DNA of 64,000 nucleotides, from positions 2,411,501 through 2,475,500 of the forward strand of contig VICG01000003.1 in the NCBI GenBank assembly GCA_008692225.1, in the 5' to 3' direction. This document shows, in pieces, positions 24,968 through 36,255 of the stretch. Numbering within the stretch: position 1 is the stretch's first letter; each line of letters begins with the position of its first letter. The notes beneath the pieces were generated by a model. That model searched no databases and was not told the origin of the DNA. It saw only the letters and a program-made list of their open reading frames with translations. This DNA is from Monilinia fructicola (Eukaryota; Ascomycota; Leotiomycetes; Helotiales; Sclerotiniaceae). Position numbers and translations under genes: made by a program.

Positions 24968-27105
24968 ATGAAGCCTCTATCATTTCTATACCTGTGTCTT
25001 GCAGCAATATTGTCATTTTCTAACGCTACCGAACTAGTCAAAGATGATACGGGAAGTGATATATGGAAAACTATCGAGTCAACGACTACTTGTAGTGGAT
25101 GCAATGTTAGTAGCCAAGCACCCATAATCTTCATTCAGTTGTTCTCTTTTTGTCTATTTCAGAAGCATATCTTGAAGAGACCTCTCGTCGAGCTTCAGAG
25201 CATGTCTTCATCATGCCAGGTGACTAATGCATTTAAACATAGGCAATACTATTACTGCTTAAAGGTGTTGCTGCGCTAGGAAACGATGCTTTTGTCAAAA
25301 CATTGACTGAAATTTGTGATCTGGCTGGAGTGAGTTAAACCCTTGCCTTCTCTTTGAAAAGTGTTCTTGCTTGCTAATGTACCCACTCAGGTCCAAGATA
25401 GAGATGTTTGTGCGGGAGCAATTGGTCTCGAAGGGCCAATAATTGCACATGACTTGAGAAAATTGACGATAGGATCGCATACTTCAAAGTTGTTTTGCAG
25501 AACATTCTTTGGACTGTGTGATGCTCCACCCGTTACTCCTTATACGGTTCCATTTCCAAGTCCCAAGCCCGCAACCCAACGTCCTGCTGTGAGCGGCAAA
25601 ACACCACTCAAGATCGTACATTTTAGTGATATTCATGTGGATCAAGAGTACCAGGTCGGAGCGAATACCAACTGCACGAAGTCTATCTGCTGTAGATCAT
25701 ATACCTCCGCAGACGCACCCGGGAACAACTCATATCCAGCTGGCGAGTATGGCAGTTACCATTGCGATGCTCCTGTCAGCTTGGAAGAAAGTATGTATGC
25801 TGCTATAAAAGAAGTTGCACCAGATGCCACAGCGACACTTTTCACGGGCGATGTCGTTGAAGGCGCTGTCTGGCTTGTCAATTCGACTGGCAACATTGAG
25901 GATATCAATGATGCCTACAGTCGAATGTCAGGTCTAACGAACTTGTTTGCAGCCACTGGAAACCATGAAGCGGCACCGGTCAACTCTTTCCCACCAAAAG
26001 CAGTTGGCGTTACGGATTATCAATGGGTATATGATACACTTTCTACAGACTGGATACCGTTCATTGGATCTACAGCGGCATCCTCTGCCGCCAGCTTTGG
26101 TGCATATTCAACAATGTTACCAGGATCAAACTTGCGAATCATATCTATCAATACCAACCTCTATTACAAATCTAATTACTGGCTCTACGAGGCCACCATG
26201 GAAACAGATCCTTCTGGACAACTAGCATGGCTGGTCACTGAGCTTCAAGCAGCCGAGACTGCTGGACAAAGGGTTTATATTATTGGACATATGCCCATGG
26301 GATCTGGTGATGCACTTCATGATGGCTCAAACTATTTCAATCAGATTACTCAGCGATATTCCGCTACCATTGCCGCTCTTTTCTTCGGTGAGTTTGATAG
26401 AGCGTCTCTATACGCTCCTCGCTGACTTATCCAGGACATACCCACCGCGACCAGTTTCAGGTAACTTACAGCGATTATACCGCCCAAACTGCAGCCAACG
26501 CTCTCGAAGTATCGTACATCATTCCCGCCATGACCCCCACTTCTGGCTACCCAGCTTTCCGCGTCTACTCTGTCGATCCTGAGACTTATGGCATTCTTGA
26601 CTTTACAACCTACATTGCCGACCTCTCCCTCACCTCTTCTACCCAATCAGCACCAACTTGGAAACCCTACTATTCCGCTAAAGCAGCCTATGGTCCTTTA
26701 GTCACCCCACCACTTACTTCCGCGGCTGCAGAGCTCACTCCCGCTTTCTGGCACAATCTTACCACCGTATTTGAAAATAACTCGACGGCATTCAACCAAT
26801 ATATTGCGCGCAAATCAAGAGGATATGATGTCCCAACTTGTACGGGTGATTGTGCAACGGAAGAAATTTGCCAGTTGAGGGCGGCGGAGAGTCAATATAA
26901 TTGTGTGAAGATTACGCCGGGTATTCATTTCAGGAAGAGGAGTGAGGGCGACGAAAGGTTGGAGAGGAGGATCGGACATGACGTGGAGGCTATGGTAGGA
27001 GATTGCGAGGGCAGTGTGATTAGGCCCATTTTGACAAGGATGGCGGCGCAAGAAGGATTACTGGAGAGCGTATTGGAGAGGGCAAAGTTGAAGGCAAAGA
27101 AGTAA
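24968..27105 (+). CDS. Secreted acid sphingomyelinase-like phosphodiesterase
   Basis: Calcineurin-type metallophosphoesterase of the acid-sphingomyelinase family, expected to cleave sphingomyelin-like or other phosphodiesters outside the cell or in the vacuole. Exons 24968-25105, 25243-25329, 25391-26387 and 26435-27105 give 630 residues in frame. A signal peptide (MKPLSFLYLCLAAILSFSNA) is followed by a saposin-B-like Cys region (CSGCN-AILLLLKGVAALG, then EICDLAG, DVCAGAI, LFCRTFFGLC). Metal-binding motifs occur in family order: FSDIHVD, FTGDVVEG, ATGNHE, IIGHMPMG and GHTHRDQF, the last spanning the intron at 26388-26434. Several sequons are present. The C-terminal tail is basic and low in conservation. 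Within intron 1 (25106-25242) a 57-nt segment (25163-25219) has its own splice signals and is in frame, so a longer isoform is possible. No frame damage. Confidence 0.9.
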
Positions 27106-28909
27106 GGGGTGTTGGTTTCAAGAGCAAGATGGTCGTTTCACCACGTGAGCGTGGATTCTAATGAGGATTGATGGTTCGAGATAATATAATAGTGGTAACA
27201 CCGAATCAAGTTTTCTTTCTACTCCTAATTTATCTAATACAAGAGCGATACCTTCAAGTTGTTTCCTCTCAAGAGTATGCCTCAAATTGATGATAGTTTC
27301 TCTCCAAACCAAACTCTAGTGTAAGTCCGCGGTCCTCGCTTTCCACTTTAATATCATCATCAATCGCCTGCGTTATGGATACACAACTCAAAGCCTAAAT
27401 ATTGTAGAGTCCAACCTGCTGGGTTTCATGTCGATTCCTCACCATCTTGGGGTATTTTGGGGTTTGGAGCATGAACTGCGATAGGTAAAGGTTGTTGAGA
27501 GATGTGGTGTTCAGGGTGTGGTTGAATTGGGACAATCTTATACTCGACCCTTCACCTGCATGTCGGTCGGAATGAAAAGGGGCATGGGGATTCATGACAA
27601 TCGCTTCGTTTTGCATGGCGCGGAATTCATGGACTAAGCTCTTTGGGAGGGTTGTGCTGCGCTGTGCTGTTGGGTCACATTCAGAAGATTTATATGGCTT
27701 TGAGTTGCACGTATGCTGTCATTTTTACTTCATGTCTTAGTCCAGTATCAAATGTACCAGGACTTTCGTTCTTCCTTTCCCATGCCTCTTCTCATACACA
27801 TGCATCCCCCTTCTAAAATACGATCTCCTGCCCCACTCCATCATGGAGAATGGGACATGATAACAAATTCTACGCGTGAAACCGGGGCACTGAGTATGAT
27901 TCTTATGGCTACTACTCTTTGGGCCATGGATACCAGGACATCCCTCTGAGTTGGCAACCAGTCAACACGCTTCTGCGGCATTGTCTTTTGTCGGAAGCTA
28001 TCCTGTTCCCTTTCACATAAGCGGGAGAAAACCAGCGTCATTTCTGTCAGGATCTTGATCTTGAGGCGTGGAAATTCAAAATTGTCACCAGTATCTCCTT
28101 CAAACTATAAAGACAGCGTTCCCTTTTCTTCTCCGAAAACATCCAAACGCTGTAGACAACGTTCGCAATATTTCGCGAAACAAGTTTTGGACTGCGGGTA
28201 AAGAAGCTGTGCTTTGTCGGATCGACACCCGGCACCACGCATCATTCACGGTCTCAACACGCGGGTAGCCACATTCCCACGTGTACTCCGGTCGACGAGA
28301 AAAATGTTCTCTGTAAAGTTTAGCTACAGGGTTGTAAGTCGTCCAGAAGACTCGATCCCTTAGGTCTTTCTCCCGCACCCCCGTGATATTTATTGCACAG
28401 ATTTTTCGAATCAAGACATGGCTTTGGTCAATCTCGCTTAGATTGATGATGCAAGCTCCTTTATTCTTGGGGAAAACTACCCTCTTGTCCGAGCCCGGCA
28501 GCAGCTCCTGGGTATCCCGCCTGCTTTTTTGAGAAGTTGGGCATTGTCGAGCATATGCTGCGAGGGATGGAAGATGCAAAGCGGAGCTCATGCGCAACAA
28601 TCGAATGCGGGTGCTACTCATGCTTCGAGCAAGAGAGCACTGGGCATCAACAATTAGTTCAAGTTGAGCAAAATTGAAGAGTGTTTTTCACTTCGGGGTA
28701 AGATAGTCCAAGTTTTATGGGCGAAATCATGTTGGTCGTGAACCGAAGTGGTCTCCCTTGGTTGGATTCTCAGATAAGATACATGGACCCACTGTTGTGT
28801 ACGGAGTACTGATTTATGGTTTTTGAGAAATCCCCTCCATGCGAGTTCTTCTCCCATTCGCTTATTATACAAACTGGATATGAAATTTCTATTAAAGGAA
28901 TATTCTGCC
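27106..28909. other. 1.8 kb without a recognised protein gene
   Basis: Ends at a 5S rRNA gene. The longest ORF is 28100-28621 (-, 173 codons), Arg-rich with no domain I know; it may be an orphan gene or chance. Confidence 0.45.
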
Positions 28910-29028
28910 ACATACGACCATAGACTGAGGAGAATTGGGCATCCCGTCCGCTCTGCCATACACAAGCCTCAGATCGGCAGATTAGTAGTTGGGTGGGTGA
29001 CCACCAGCGAATCCTTGCTGTTGTATGT
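28910..29028 (+). rRNA. 5S ribosomal RNA
   Basis: The 119-nt sequence begins ACATACGACC and ends GTTGTATGT, and these ends pair over nine bases as helix I. The internal CATCCCGTCCGCTCTGCCAT, CTGAGG/CCTCAG pairing (helix II), the TTAGTAGTTGGGTGGGTGAC control-region sequence and CACCAGCGAATCC match fungal 5S rRNA. A T-rich run follows at 29028 as a Pol III terminator. Single dispersed 5S genes are normal in filamentous ascomycetes. Some positions differ from the consensus I know, so a slightly variant gene or recent pseudogene is possible. Confidence 0.9.
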
Positions 29029-29972
29029 TTTTGCTCTTTTTGCTCCCGCGGTTCAGGAACATTTCCTTGAATTCATGCCTCCACTCCTCCAACGTGCGCC
29101 AAGAATAGATTTCTTCTGATGGGTCCACGGGTGTTGATGATCAATCATAACCCAAATTCTAAGTTCTGATAGCATCATGCACGGGCAACAGCGTTGGAGA
29201 AGCACCATCACTCTTCCAACTTCATTGGCTATCGTTATTAGTCATTTTGGTAAAACAATGAAAGACCTCGGGACTGGTACAGTAACATTTTGCAAAAAGA
29301 CCTTTCCATATCTTCTATCTAGCGTGGCCAAATGGCATCGTAAGAGATTCTCACCGTTGACATGCGTGGCCTCACACCAATGCAGGGAAGTCAGGGGTTA
29401 CTCACCAGCGGCTGTGTGTTCCAATCAACCGAGTGGAGAAATATGCATGTTCGATGGGTACACGTCTGCGATTCTCAATCCTGTACTCAATTCCGTCCCA
29501 GGGCCAGTACTTTCATGTCGTTTCATCTGGTCTTGTTTCAAATAGCATGCAATGAAGTGGACAAAGTTGTTTATCAAAGATTGTGATCAGGAGATGAAGG
29601 TTCATGTTTGACAGCACTTTGCTGCCCACTAAAATCTAGCGAGCATTCAGCTTGTACTCCGTAGATCCTGATACTTGGATGGGTTGGCTACCATAACGGT
29701 AATTCGACCGCCTTGTTATTGTATTGTTGTTAATTCTGACGATCCAGATAACCCAATGATTGGACCAAGTATTCCACGGCAACGATAGTTTCTTGGGGGA
29801 TCTAAGATTTTGCATTGGGGAACACAAAGTGTTTTCAGAGTACGCAAAATTATATAGAAGTTTTCTCTCTTGTTTCTTTTTCTCCGTTTGTGTTCTCATT
29901 TGCATTCTTCTTCTTATCTTCATTCATCACCTCCACTTTCTTTTCTCCTTATAATATTCAATCTTATCCATC
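29029..29972. other. Intergenic, promoter side of the PrpD-like gene
   Basis: No conserved ORF or repeat seen. A strongly pyrimidine-rich stretch (29863-29956) precedes the PrpD-like start codon, as is common in fungal promoters. Confidence 0.5.
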
Positions 29973-31576
29973 ATGAAGATGAAAGAAGTCCAAACGTTGG
30001 CCTCTACGGCCTCACTCCCTCGCAGGTCGAAGGATGTGAGAGTAGACAGAAATGGCGTCACGTGCTATGATGAAGAAATTACTAATATCGTTAACTACAC
30101 ATATGACTTTGAGATTACCTCTCCCCAAGCATGGACACGTGCGACTTCGGCTTTACTCGATGCTATAGGAGCTGGTTTCGAAAGTATCACCACCAGTGCC
30201 GAACTCTCTCAACTTATTGGACCCAACTTCCCTTCTCCTGATACCATCCCAAATGGCTTCAAGCTACCAGGAACAAAGTATCAGCTTGATATGGTGAAAG
30301 GGGCTTTTGACATGGGGGCTATGATCAGATACCTTAACCATAATGATGTCTTTCTGGGTGCAGAGTGGACTCACCCATCTGGTATGAGGAACACCCCTTA
30401 CTACTTTACCGAAACACCTGCTAACACTCTGTCCCTTGTTCAGACAATCTCGGAGCCATATTATCGACAGCCGATGTCCTCACGCGTGTAGCCACCTCTA
30501 AAGATGATCAAAAGTCTATCCTAACCATGCGCCACGTTCTCGTTGCTTTGATCAAAGCTTACGAGATCCAAGGCTGTTTCCAAGGTAAAAATGCCTTTAA
30601 CAAAGCCGGTCTTGATGACGTCATTCTCGTAAAAGTAGCCTCCACAGCCGTCGTATCCTGGCTCATGGGTCTTTCCAAAGAGCAAGCCAAAGCAGCCGTC
30701 TCTCACGCCTGGGTCGACGGCAACCCCCTTCGTGCATATCGACAATTCCCCAACGTCGGACCCAGGAAGAACTGGGCTGCCGGTGATGCGTGCATGCGAG
30801 CCGTCCAATTAGCACTCGTGGCGAAAACCGGACAGGCGGGGGTGAAGACCGCGTTGAGCGCTCCGCGATGCGGCTTCTACGATGTTCTCTTCAGGGGCAA
30901 TACGTTTGATCTCCCGCGACCATTTGGCACCTCGGTCATCGAAAATGTCTTCTTCAAAGTCTACGCGACGGAAAGTCATGGCATGACGGCGCTCGAAGCC
31001 GCGCTTCCTAACCTGCGCGGAGTTGAGAGAAAGGAAGGCGTCCGCGAGCGACATCAGGAGTATCCGCGTGCGGACCCCAGGAAGCGGCAATGGTCATCAT
31101 GAATAAGCAGGGGGCTCTCCAGTCGCCCTCGGATCGCGATCACAGTCTTGGGTACATGATTGCCCTCACCCTCCTCAAGAATGCTCTACCCGAGCCCGCG
31201 GATTATCAAAGCACCAGCCCCTGGTCCCAAGACCCTCGCGTAGAAGAACTGCGGGACAAGATCACCATCAGGGAAGATGCAGAGTTCACCCGGAATTAAC
31301 CACGATCAGGATCTCCGCAGTCTAGCCAACGCCATCAAGGTCACCCTGAACGACGACACGGAATTGGACGAGATAGTGATCCACTTCCCACAAGGTCACG
31401 CGAGGCGAAGAGAGAGCCTACAATTGATTGAGGAGAAGGCGCGGAGGAACCTCGCGTTGCAGCTGAGCGCGCGGAGAATCGATGCGATTTTTGAAAAGAC
31501 GAAGAGCATGGAGTTTTTTGGCCTGTCGGTGTGTGAGTTTATGGATCTGTTCGTGCCGGATAAGGATGAGGAATGA
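29973..31576 (+). CDS. prpD: 2-methylcitrate dehydratase (PrpD/MmgE family), frame-disrupted
   Basis: PrpD dehydrates 2-methylcitrate in the methylcitrate cycle that detoxifies propionyl-CoA in mitochondria. Exon 1 (29973-30381) and exon 2 (from 30444, acceptor TTCAG) join to read HPSDNLGAILSTADVLTRVA. Family segments are clear along the length: GFKLPGTKYQLDMVKGAFDM, VASTAVVSWLMGLSKEQA, FPNVGPRK..WAAGDACMRA, QEAAMVIMNKQG, DYQSTSPWSQDPRVEELRDK and VTLNDDTELDEIV. Three +1 shifts are needed: near 31001-31012, at CCCC 31075-31078, and at GGAATTAAC 31292-31300. Some usually conserved positions also differ (NHNDVFLGAEWTHPS, where I expect D, P and G; APRCGFYDV, where I expect W). The 3' half is visibly more GC-rich than its surroundings. 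A decaying paralogue is more plausible here than for the other broken genes. The start could also be ATG 29979. Confidence 0.82.
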
Positions 31577-32709
31577 GGGGATGCGCGTGGGGATGGGGAT
31601 GGGGATGGGGCTTTGGGGGATGCTCAGGCCGGGCTTTTTGGATAGGCTGATTGGGATGGCGAGGTGGCAATTGTTCTTGGTTTTTGGTTTAGCCTAGGGG
31701 GGTATAATTTATGCGGGCGGGCCATGTAGCTCGTAGCAAATAGTAAGGCTGGTATCCGATATCTGGAGCAAAGCTCGCATTGGAGCGTTTGAGATACTCA
31801 ATTCATCTTGTGGGGTAATCTAGAATGGACTATAGGTAGACAACGTGAACAGCGCAAGAGAGATTCGCCAGTGCCAGCACACGACTTCGATCGCTTCGCC
31901 GCTAGCACCCGCGAGCAAGAACCACCAACACCAGACCGCAACCCGCCATCAAAGGATCCTGCAACCCTCCCTTGCGCGCTGGCTGCAACCAACACCCAAC
32001 CCCGTAGCAAGTAAACCGCCGCATTTCCAAGAAGAGATCTGCCCCACAAACCACGTGCAAGCCCAGCAAATCCCAAACACAAAAGCAAATCCCTCCAATC
32101 AACGCAACCTCTCCTCCCCCTCCTCTTCCTGGACCTCCTCCCATCACCACAACCAGACACCATCCACACAACCCTACCATTCGCCCTCCGCATCGCGATC
32201 CTCGGCCCTAAACGATCATCTTTGTATCCAGCACCACCCTCCTGGGACAGCACGCCGGCCCATCTCCCGCGAGACAGGGGAATGGGCGTCTCTCGACCAA
32301 GCCCCAGAGGACCAAATCAAACAAAATCGAGCTGTTTCGCTTTCGGCTGGCGGGATGGGGATGGGAATGGGGATCGGGACCGAGGACGATATCGTATGGA
32401 TGGATGGATGGATGGATGGCGGGGGTTAATCCTCGGGGGGCTTTCGGTACTCGAGCGAACGCACGGGCTTGGCGACGGGCCGCTCATCGTGATGATTTGG
32501 CTTGGTCGTGGTGAATCTTGGGTTTATAGTTTCTACTTGACGATTTGTGGTAGCTTAACGTGGGAGAAGGCGGTCGATGGTGAAAGGGGGGAGCTCGGGT
32601 AGCTACTTGGGAAGATGAAACTGCATGGGCACAATTTATTGATACTATTTACTCAAAAGGTACTAATCATAGATGGGTAACGAAGGTTTGAAAGGCCGGC
32701 CGTCCTTCC
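31577..32709. other. Intergenic with G-rich tracts
   Basis: Contains two G-tract clusters (31588-31619 and 32351-32378) and a GGAT microsatellite (about 32395-32420). ORFs 31845-32429 (+) and 31798-32253 (-) overlap each other, are compositionally biased and resemble nothing I know. Confidence 0.5.
31588..31619 (+). repeat. GGGGAT tandem tract, potential G-quadruplex
   Basis: Four or more runs of four Gs separated by AT, starting 12 bases after the PrpD-like stop codon. Confidence 0.6.
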
Positions 32710-33929
32710 CTATTGCACGTCGTGCGTTTGCTTCGTCAACTTCTTCCTCTGGTTCTTGGGCCTCTTCTTAACCCCCTCACTCTGCGGTTTCAAAGGATCG
32801 TCTTTCTTGCTTTCCTCGCTCTTGGGCTTGAGAGGATTGTGCTTCCCCTTCCCCTTCGCGTGTGGTTTCCGATTTCCTTTAGTAGCCTCATCCTTCGAAA
32901 CCCTATCGCTCAATTTATGATCCCCAGGCGTCCAATAATCTTTCGTCGTGACAAGAGGCGCCGAATTCGGCTCCTTTCCTCGAGCTAGATCGAGCTTCTC
33001 TCGAATCTGTTGATTGCTCTTCTCCGGATCCTGTGTGAAGTTCAGGGGAACCAACATGCTCGATTTCGGATCCAAGGGATCTAATTTCCCATCAACAAAA
33101 TTCGCGGCTCCAATAGCGTCTATTTGTGTCCATTTCTCCACAATGCGGCGGGGGACGGCTGGAAGGGTGATGCGCATGTGATTGCGGTACCAGCGAGGGA
33201 AATATATAAAGCTGACCGTAATGCAGTTTTTGATCGGAAAGATTCGGCATGACGGAATGCCAGAGACGAAGATCACGGATGGCAATTGAACCTTGGGGAT
33301 TGTGGGTTGGAAGGGTGGAGATCTTTCGGCACGTCGATGGAATGCTGATGTTCTCACCCAACCACGACCATTGTTTACCAGATCTTTGAAATTCCAAGCT
33401 TCGTGGGAACCGGGCCAGATTTCCATGGATCCATTGGCCGGAGATACGTCATGGAGGTACATGAATACCTCAATGCAGGTGGAGAACTTGTGATGGTCGG
33501 CGTAGGAGTCAACATGAACAGCTTGACGAGCAGTCGGGTCTTGTGTAGGTAGATTGATAGTGCTACCTGCGTATACGAGTTGTGGTAACCCGATGATAGC
33601 TTCCATAAACCGCTGCCGCATGTTTGTTTGGCCCATATATCTTCGATAAGCCAATCTTTAGATAGAGGAGGGTATATTGAGAAATTGGTTTTTTCGTTGC
33701 CAGGATTGAAGACCAGATCCGGATCTTTTAGCTTTTGGGCCACATCGGTATTCATCTTCTCGTAAAATTTATCAATAACATCGTGGGGAATAGCATTCTC
33801 GAAGATCACAATGCCATTTCTATGGAACTCCTCTACTCCAGTCTGTACATGCTCCAAAGTGGTGACTCCAGATTTAAGCTCCTCATCTGATATAACGACA
33901 TGGTTGCAATTAGCGGGCTTTGGAGGCAT
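32710..33929 (-). CDS. Phytanoyl-CoA dioxygenase (PhyH)-family protein, frame-disrupted
   Basis: Fe(II)/2-oxoglutarate-dependent oxygenase family; substrate unknown. The start at 33929 leads to VEEFHRNGIVIFENAIPHDV, typical of PhyH N-termini. Across a break at about 33620-33632 the next frame reads MRQRFMEAIIGLPQLVYAGS and AVHVDSYADHHKFSTCIEVF, carrying the HxD iron ligands (HVD). Then come GSMEIWPGSHEAWNF and, after a second break at about 33283-33294, GSIAIRDLRLWHSVMPNLSD with the distal His. A third change (about 33211-33235) returns to IYFPRWYRNHMRITLP. Two breaks look like a missing base and one like an extra base. The C-terminal ~90 residues are an unusual Lys/Pro/Ser-rich tail with a repeated PLKPKSE/PLKPQSE unit. 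It is either an error-affected gene or a pseudogene. Confidence 0.75.
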
Positions 33930-34949
33930 ATTGAGATTTTTGTGTGTTCTTGGACGGATATAGATGGTAGTATAAAGCAGTCAGAAGGATAAAAATGATT
34001 GTTGCTTTATCTCATTGCGAGAATTTGTATATATACTCTTGATCTAAGCATCAAACAAGGAAGCTTAGGTCTTCAAAAAAGATGCATAACGAGGTTATGA
34101 AGGACCTGAGGTCCTTCTCATTGAGAGATAGAGGCAGGCTTTATAAGAACAAAGAAAGCAAGATTGATGCGAAATAGGAAAGCTCCGATTCTTGATTGAT
34201 TCTGGAATGAGACAAAGATAACGAATGCTGTTTACTTCAAGCACTTGGCAACCCCTTATTTTGAATGATGAGGTGTGTGTGTGTGTGTGTGTTACATTTA
34301 TCTTGTGAGTGTCAAATCTATCGAACTATTTGGAAAAACATGAAGTTCAAGTCAGTGTCTTTGTTCGAGACCCTTGAGAAATCAAGATAGGACCAAATCA
34401 AGCAAACAGAATATAAATCCGAGATGTGAAGGTATGATAGAAATAGAACTTTGCCTGAAGACTGCAGCTGATGGGCATCTACTTAGAAGTTTCCAACCAC
34501 ATCATCGTTGATACGGGATTTTGTTTTAATCGAGCAAGCATGGTGGCCATGGTGAGAAAAAAAAATGCAAAACAAAGATTTTAGAAGCACTTGCAAGTCA
34601 TCAACAAAGAGCGCCGTGCAAAAGAGGAAAGAGGGAGGAGGATTGAAAGGATCGGAATATTGGCACATGCAAGCAAGGATTAAAAGACATGTGATATTAT
34701 GATCAAATATTGCCTACTTGGTGGGTATACTTGGGCATGTTTAGTCCTACCTAGCCATAAGTAAAATATATGAAATGAAATACATTTATCAATCAAAGAG
34801 AAATCAACGTATGTTTATCAATTTGTTGTTGTTGTTGTTGTTGTTGTCTAGGTCTTAAAAACTTGATAAACATAAAGGATTCCTCCAGCCCCGCGATATC
34901 CAGACAGCAAATCTATACCGAAAATCGTTCACCTCCCTCAACAATCATA
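33930..34949. other. Intergenic upstream of the PhyH-like gene and the tRNA
   Basis: Contains a GT microsatellite (34272-34293) and a TTG repeat (34823-34847). No gene recognised. Confidence 0.5.
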
Positions 34950-35041
34950 GGCCGGATGGTGTAGTTGGTTATCACGTGTCCTTAACAATTAACACTTGTT
35001 AAATACGGACAAGGTCCTGGGATCGTGCCCCAGTCTGGTCA
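34950..35041 (+). tRNA. tRNA-Val (anticodon AAC) with an 18-nt intron
   Basis: The cloverleaf folds from sequence. Acceptor stem GGCCGGA (34950-34956) pairs with TCTGGTC (35034-35040) with two G-U pairs, discriminator A at 35041. The D stem is GTG/CAC. The anticodon stem TGTCC (34977-34981) pairs with GGACA (35007-35011). The T stem CTGGG pairs with CCCAG. The anticodon AAC lies at 34984-34986. Removing 34988-35005, one base 3' of the anticodon as in nuclear tRNA introns, leaves a seven-base loop and a 74-nt tRNA. Intron bases GTTAA can pair with the anticodon region. A T-run follows (about 35055-35059). The T loop (ATCGTGC) is slightly unusual. Confidence 0.9.
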
Positions 35042-36255
35042 GTCATCTTTTGTCTTTTTATTGAAGTCAACATCTTTTTGTTTTGTTCCTTATGATGGTG
35101 GCATATTTATTATATGATTTCTTTTTTTTTTTGCTTTTGCCTTTGCTTTTACTTTTTATGCGAGAGATAAGAGGTGGGTGGGGTTCCAACTCCTAACTTG
35201 CAACTTCTATCTGAGATGCAAGATCTTGATCATATCTAATTCCTCCGTAGGACTACTCGAGATGCATAATTCTATTAAACACAATACTACTACTAGTACA
35301 ACTATCTATTATTATCTATCCCCTCTTGGAGATTCCAGGTTAACCTTGAAAGCTGGAACAATAATTTCGACTAACTTCGTACTCCGTAATCATATTCTGT
35401 CCCAAAAATCCATCCCCCCCTCTCTTCCTCTCTTTCTTTCTTTCTCCTCTGTTTTCACAAATACGGAGAGATAATCAATCACATCGAACTACAAAGAGGA
35501 ATTGTACCGAACAGCTCTGCGAGTGCCGCGTCCATAATGATTCTGATTCTGATGCATGGATACCTTCCCACTTCACTTCACTTCACTTCACTTCACTTCA
35601 CACACCTCATAAAACGCATCGTGCGATCGGCATATACCACATCAAAAAGGCCAAAAACTTTCATGACAATTTTTTGATGTTCGGGTAGGAGGAAGGGGGG
35701 GTAGGGGTAGAGGGAGGAAGGGAGGGAGGAAGACTGTTGTTGCTTGTCAGAGGTCTCGATAGAATACATCGTTTCTTGTAAATAATAATTCTTAATCAGA
35801 GCCCCCGTCGTAGATAGACTATAATACTTTTTGTAATAATGCTCAGGATCCTGTGGTAGAATATCAGATATATTGTGATGATGATAATTCCTGGACGCCC
35901 AGAAGTTGAATGTTGCATTTTGAAGAGAAATTCCTTCAAGTACCTGACCTGACCTCGATCAGAGGATGGCAAAGTTCCAGTTTGATAATTTTAGTATAGC
36001 GATCCCCATATCCTAGAACCTTGCGCGAGCTCTGGAAACTTTGCTGTTGAAGTAGATGTAGAAGTATGCAGTTTGAAGATTTAACTGCGCGGTCACTTAT
36101 ATTTTGTGTCGTGGGCGTGTGTATTCCACATAGATACCCCGGAGATGTACACAGCAGAAACGAATCCTATCCCAAGAACCTGCCATCTTAACTCCTCGAA
36201 CCCTCGAACCAATCACTCCAATCCTTCAACTAACGCCCCTTTAAATCTGCTATCC
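35042..36255. other. Intergenic with simple repeats
   Basis: Holds a CACTT repeat (about 35570-35602), a purine/G-rich tract (35682-35730) that could form a quadruplex, and the 3' flank of the ABP2-like gene. No gene recognised. Confidence 0.5.

Noticed and set aside
28100..28621. 173-codon minus-strand ORF as a gene
   Set aside because: Open by length but without recognisable features or context.
28823..29119. 98-codon ORF across 28.9 kb
   Set aside because: It overlaps the 5S rRNA gene and is a chance frame.
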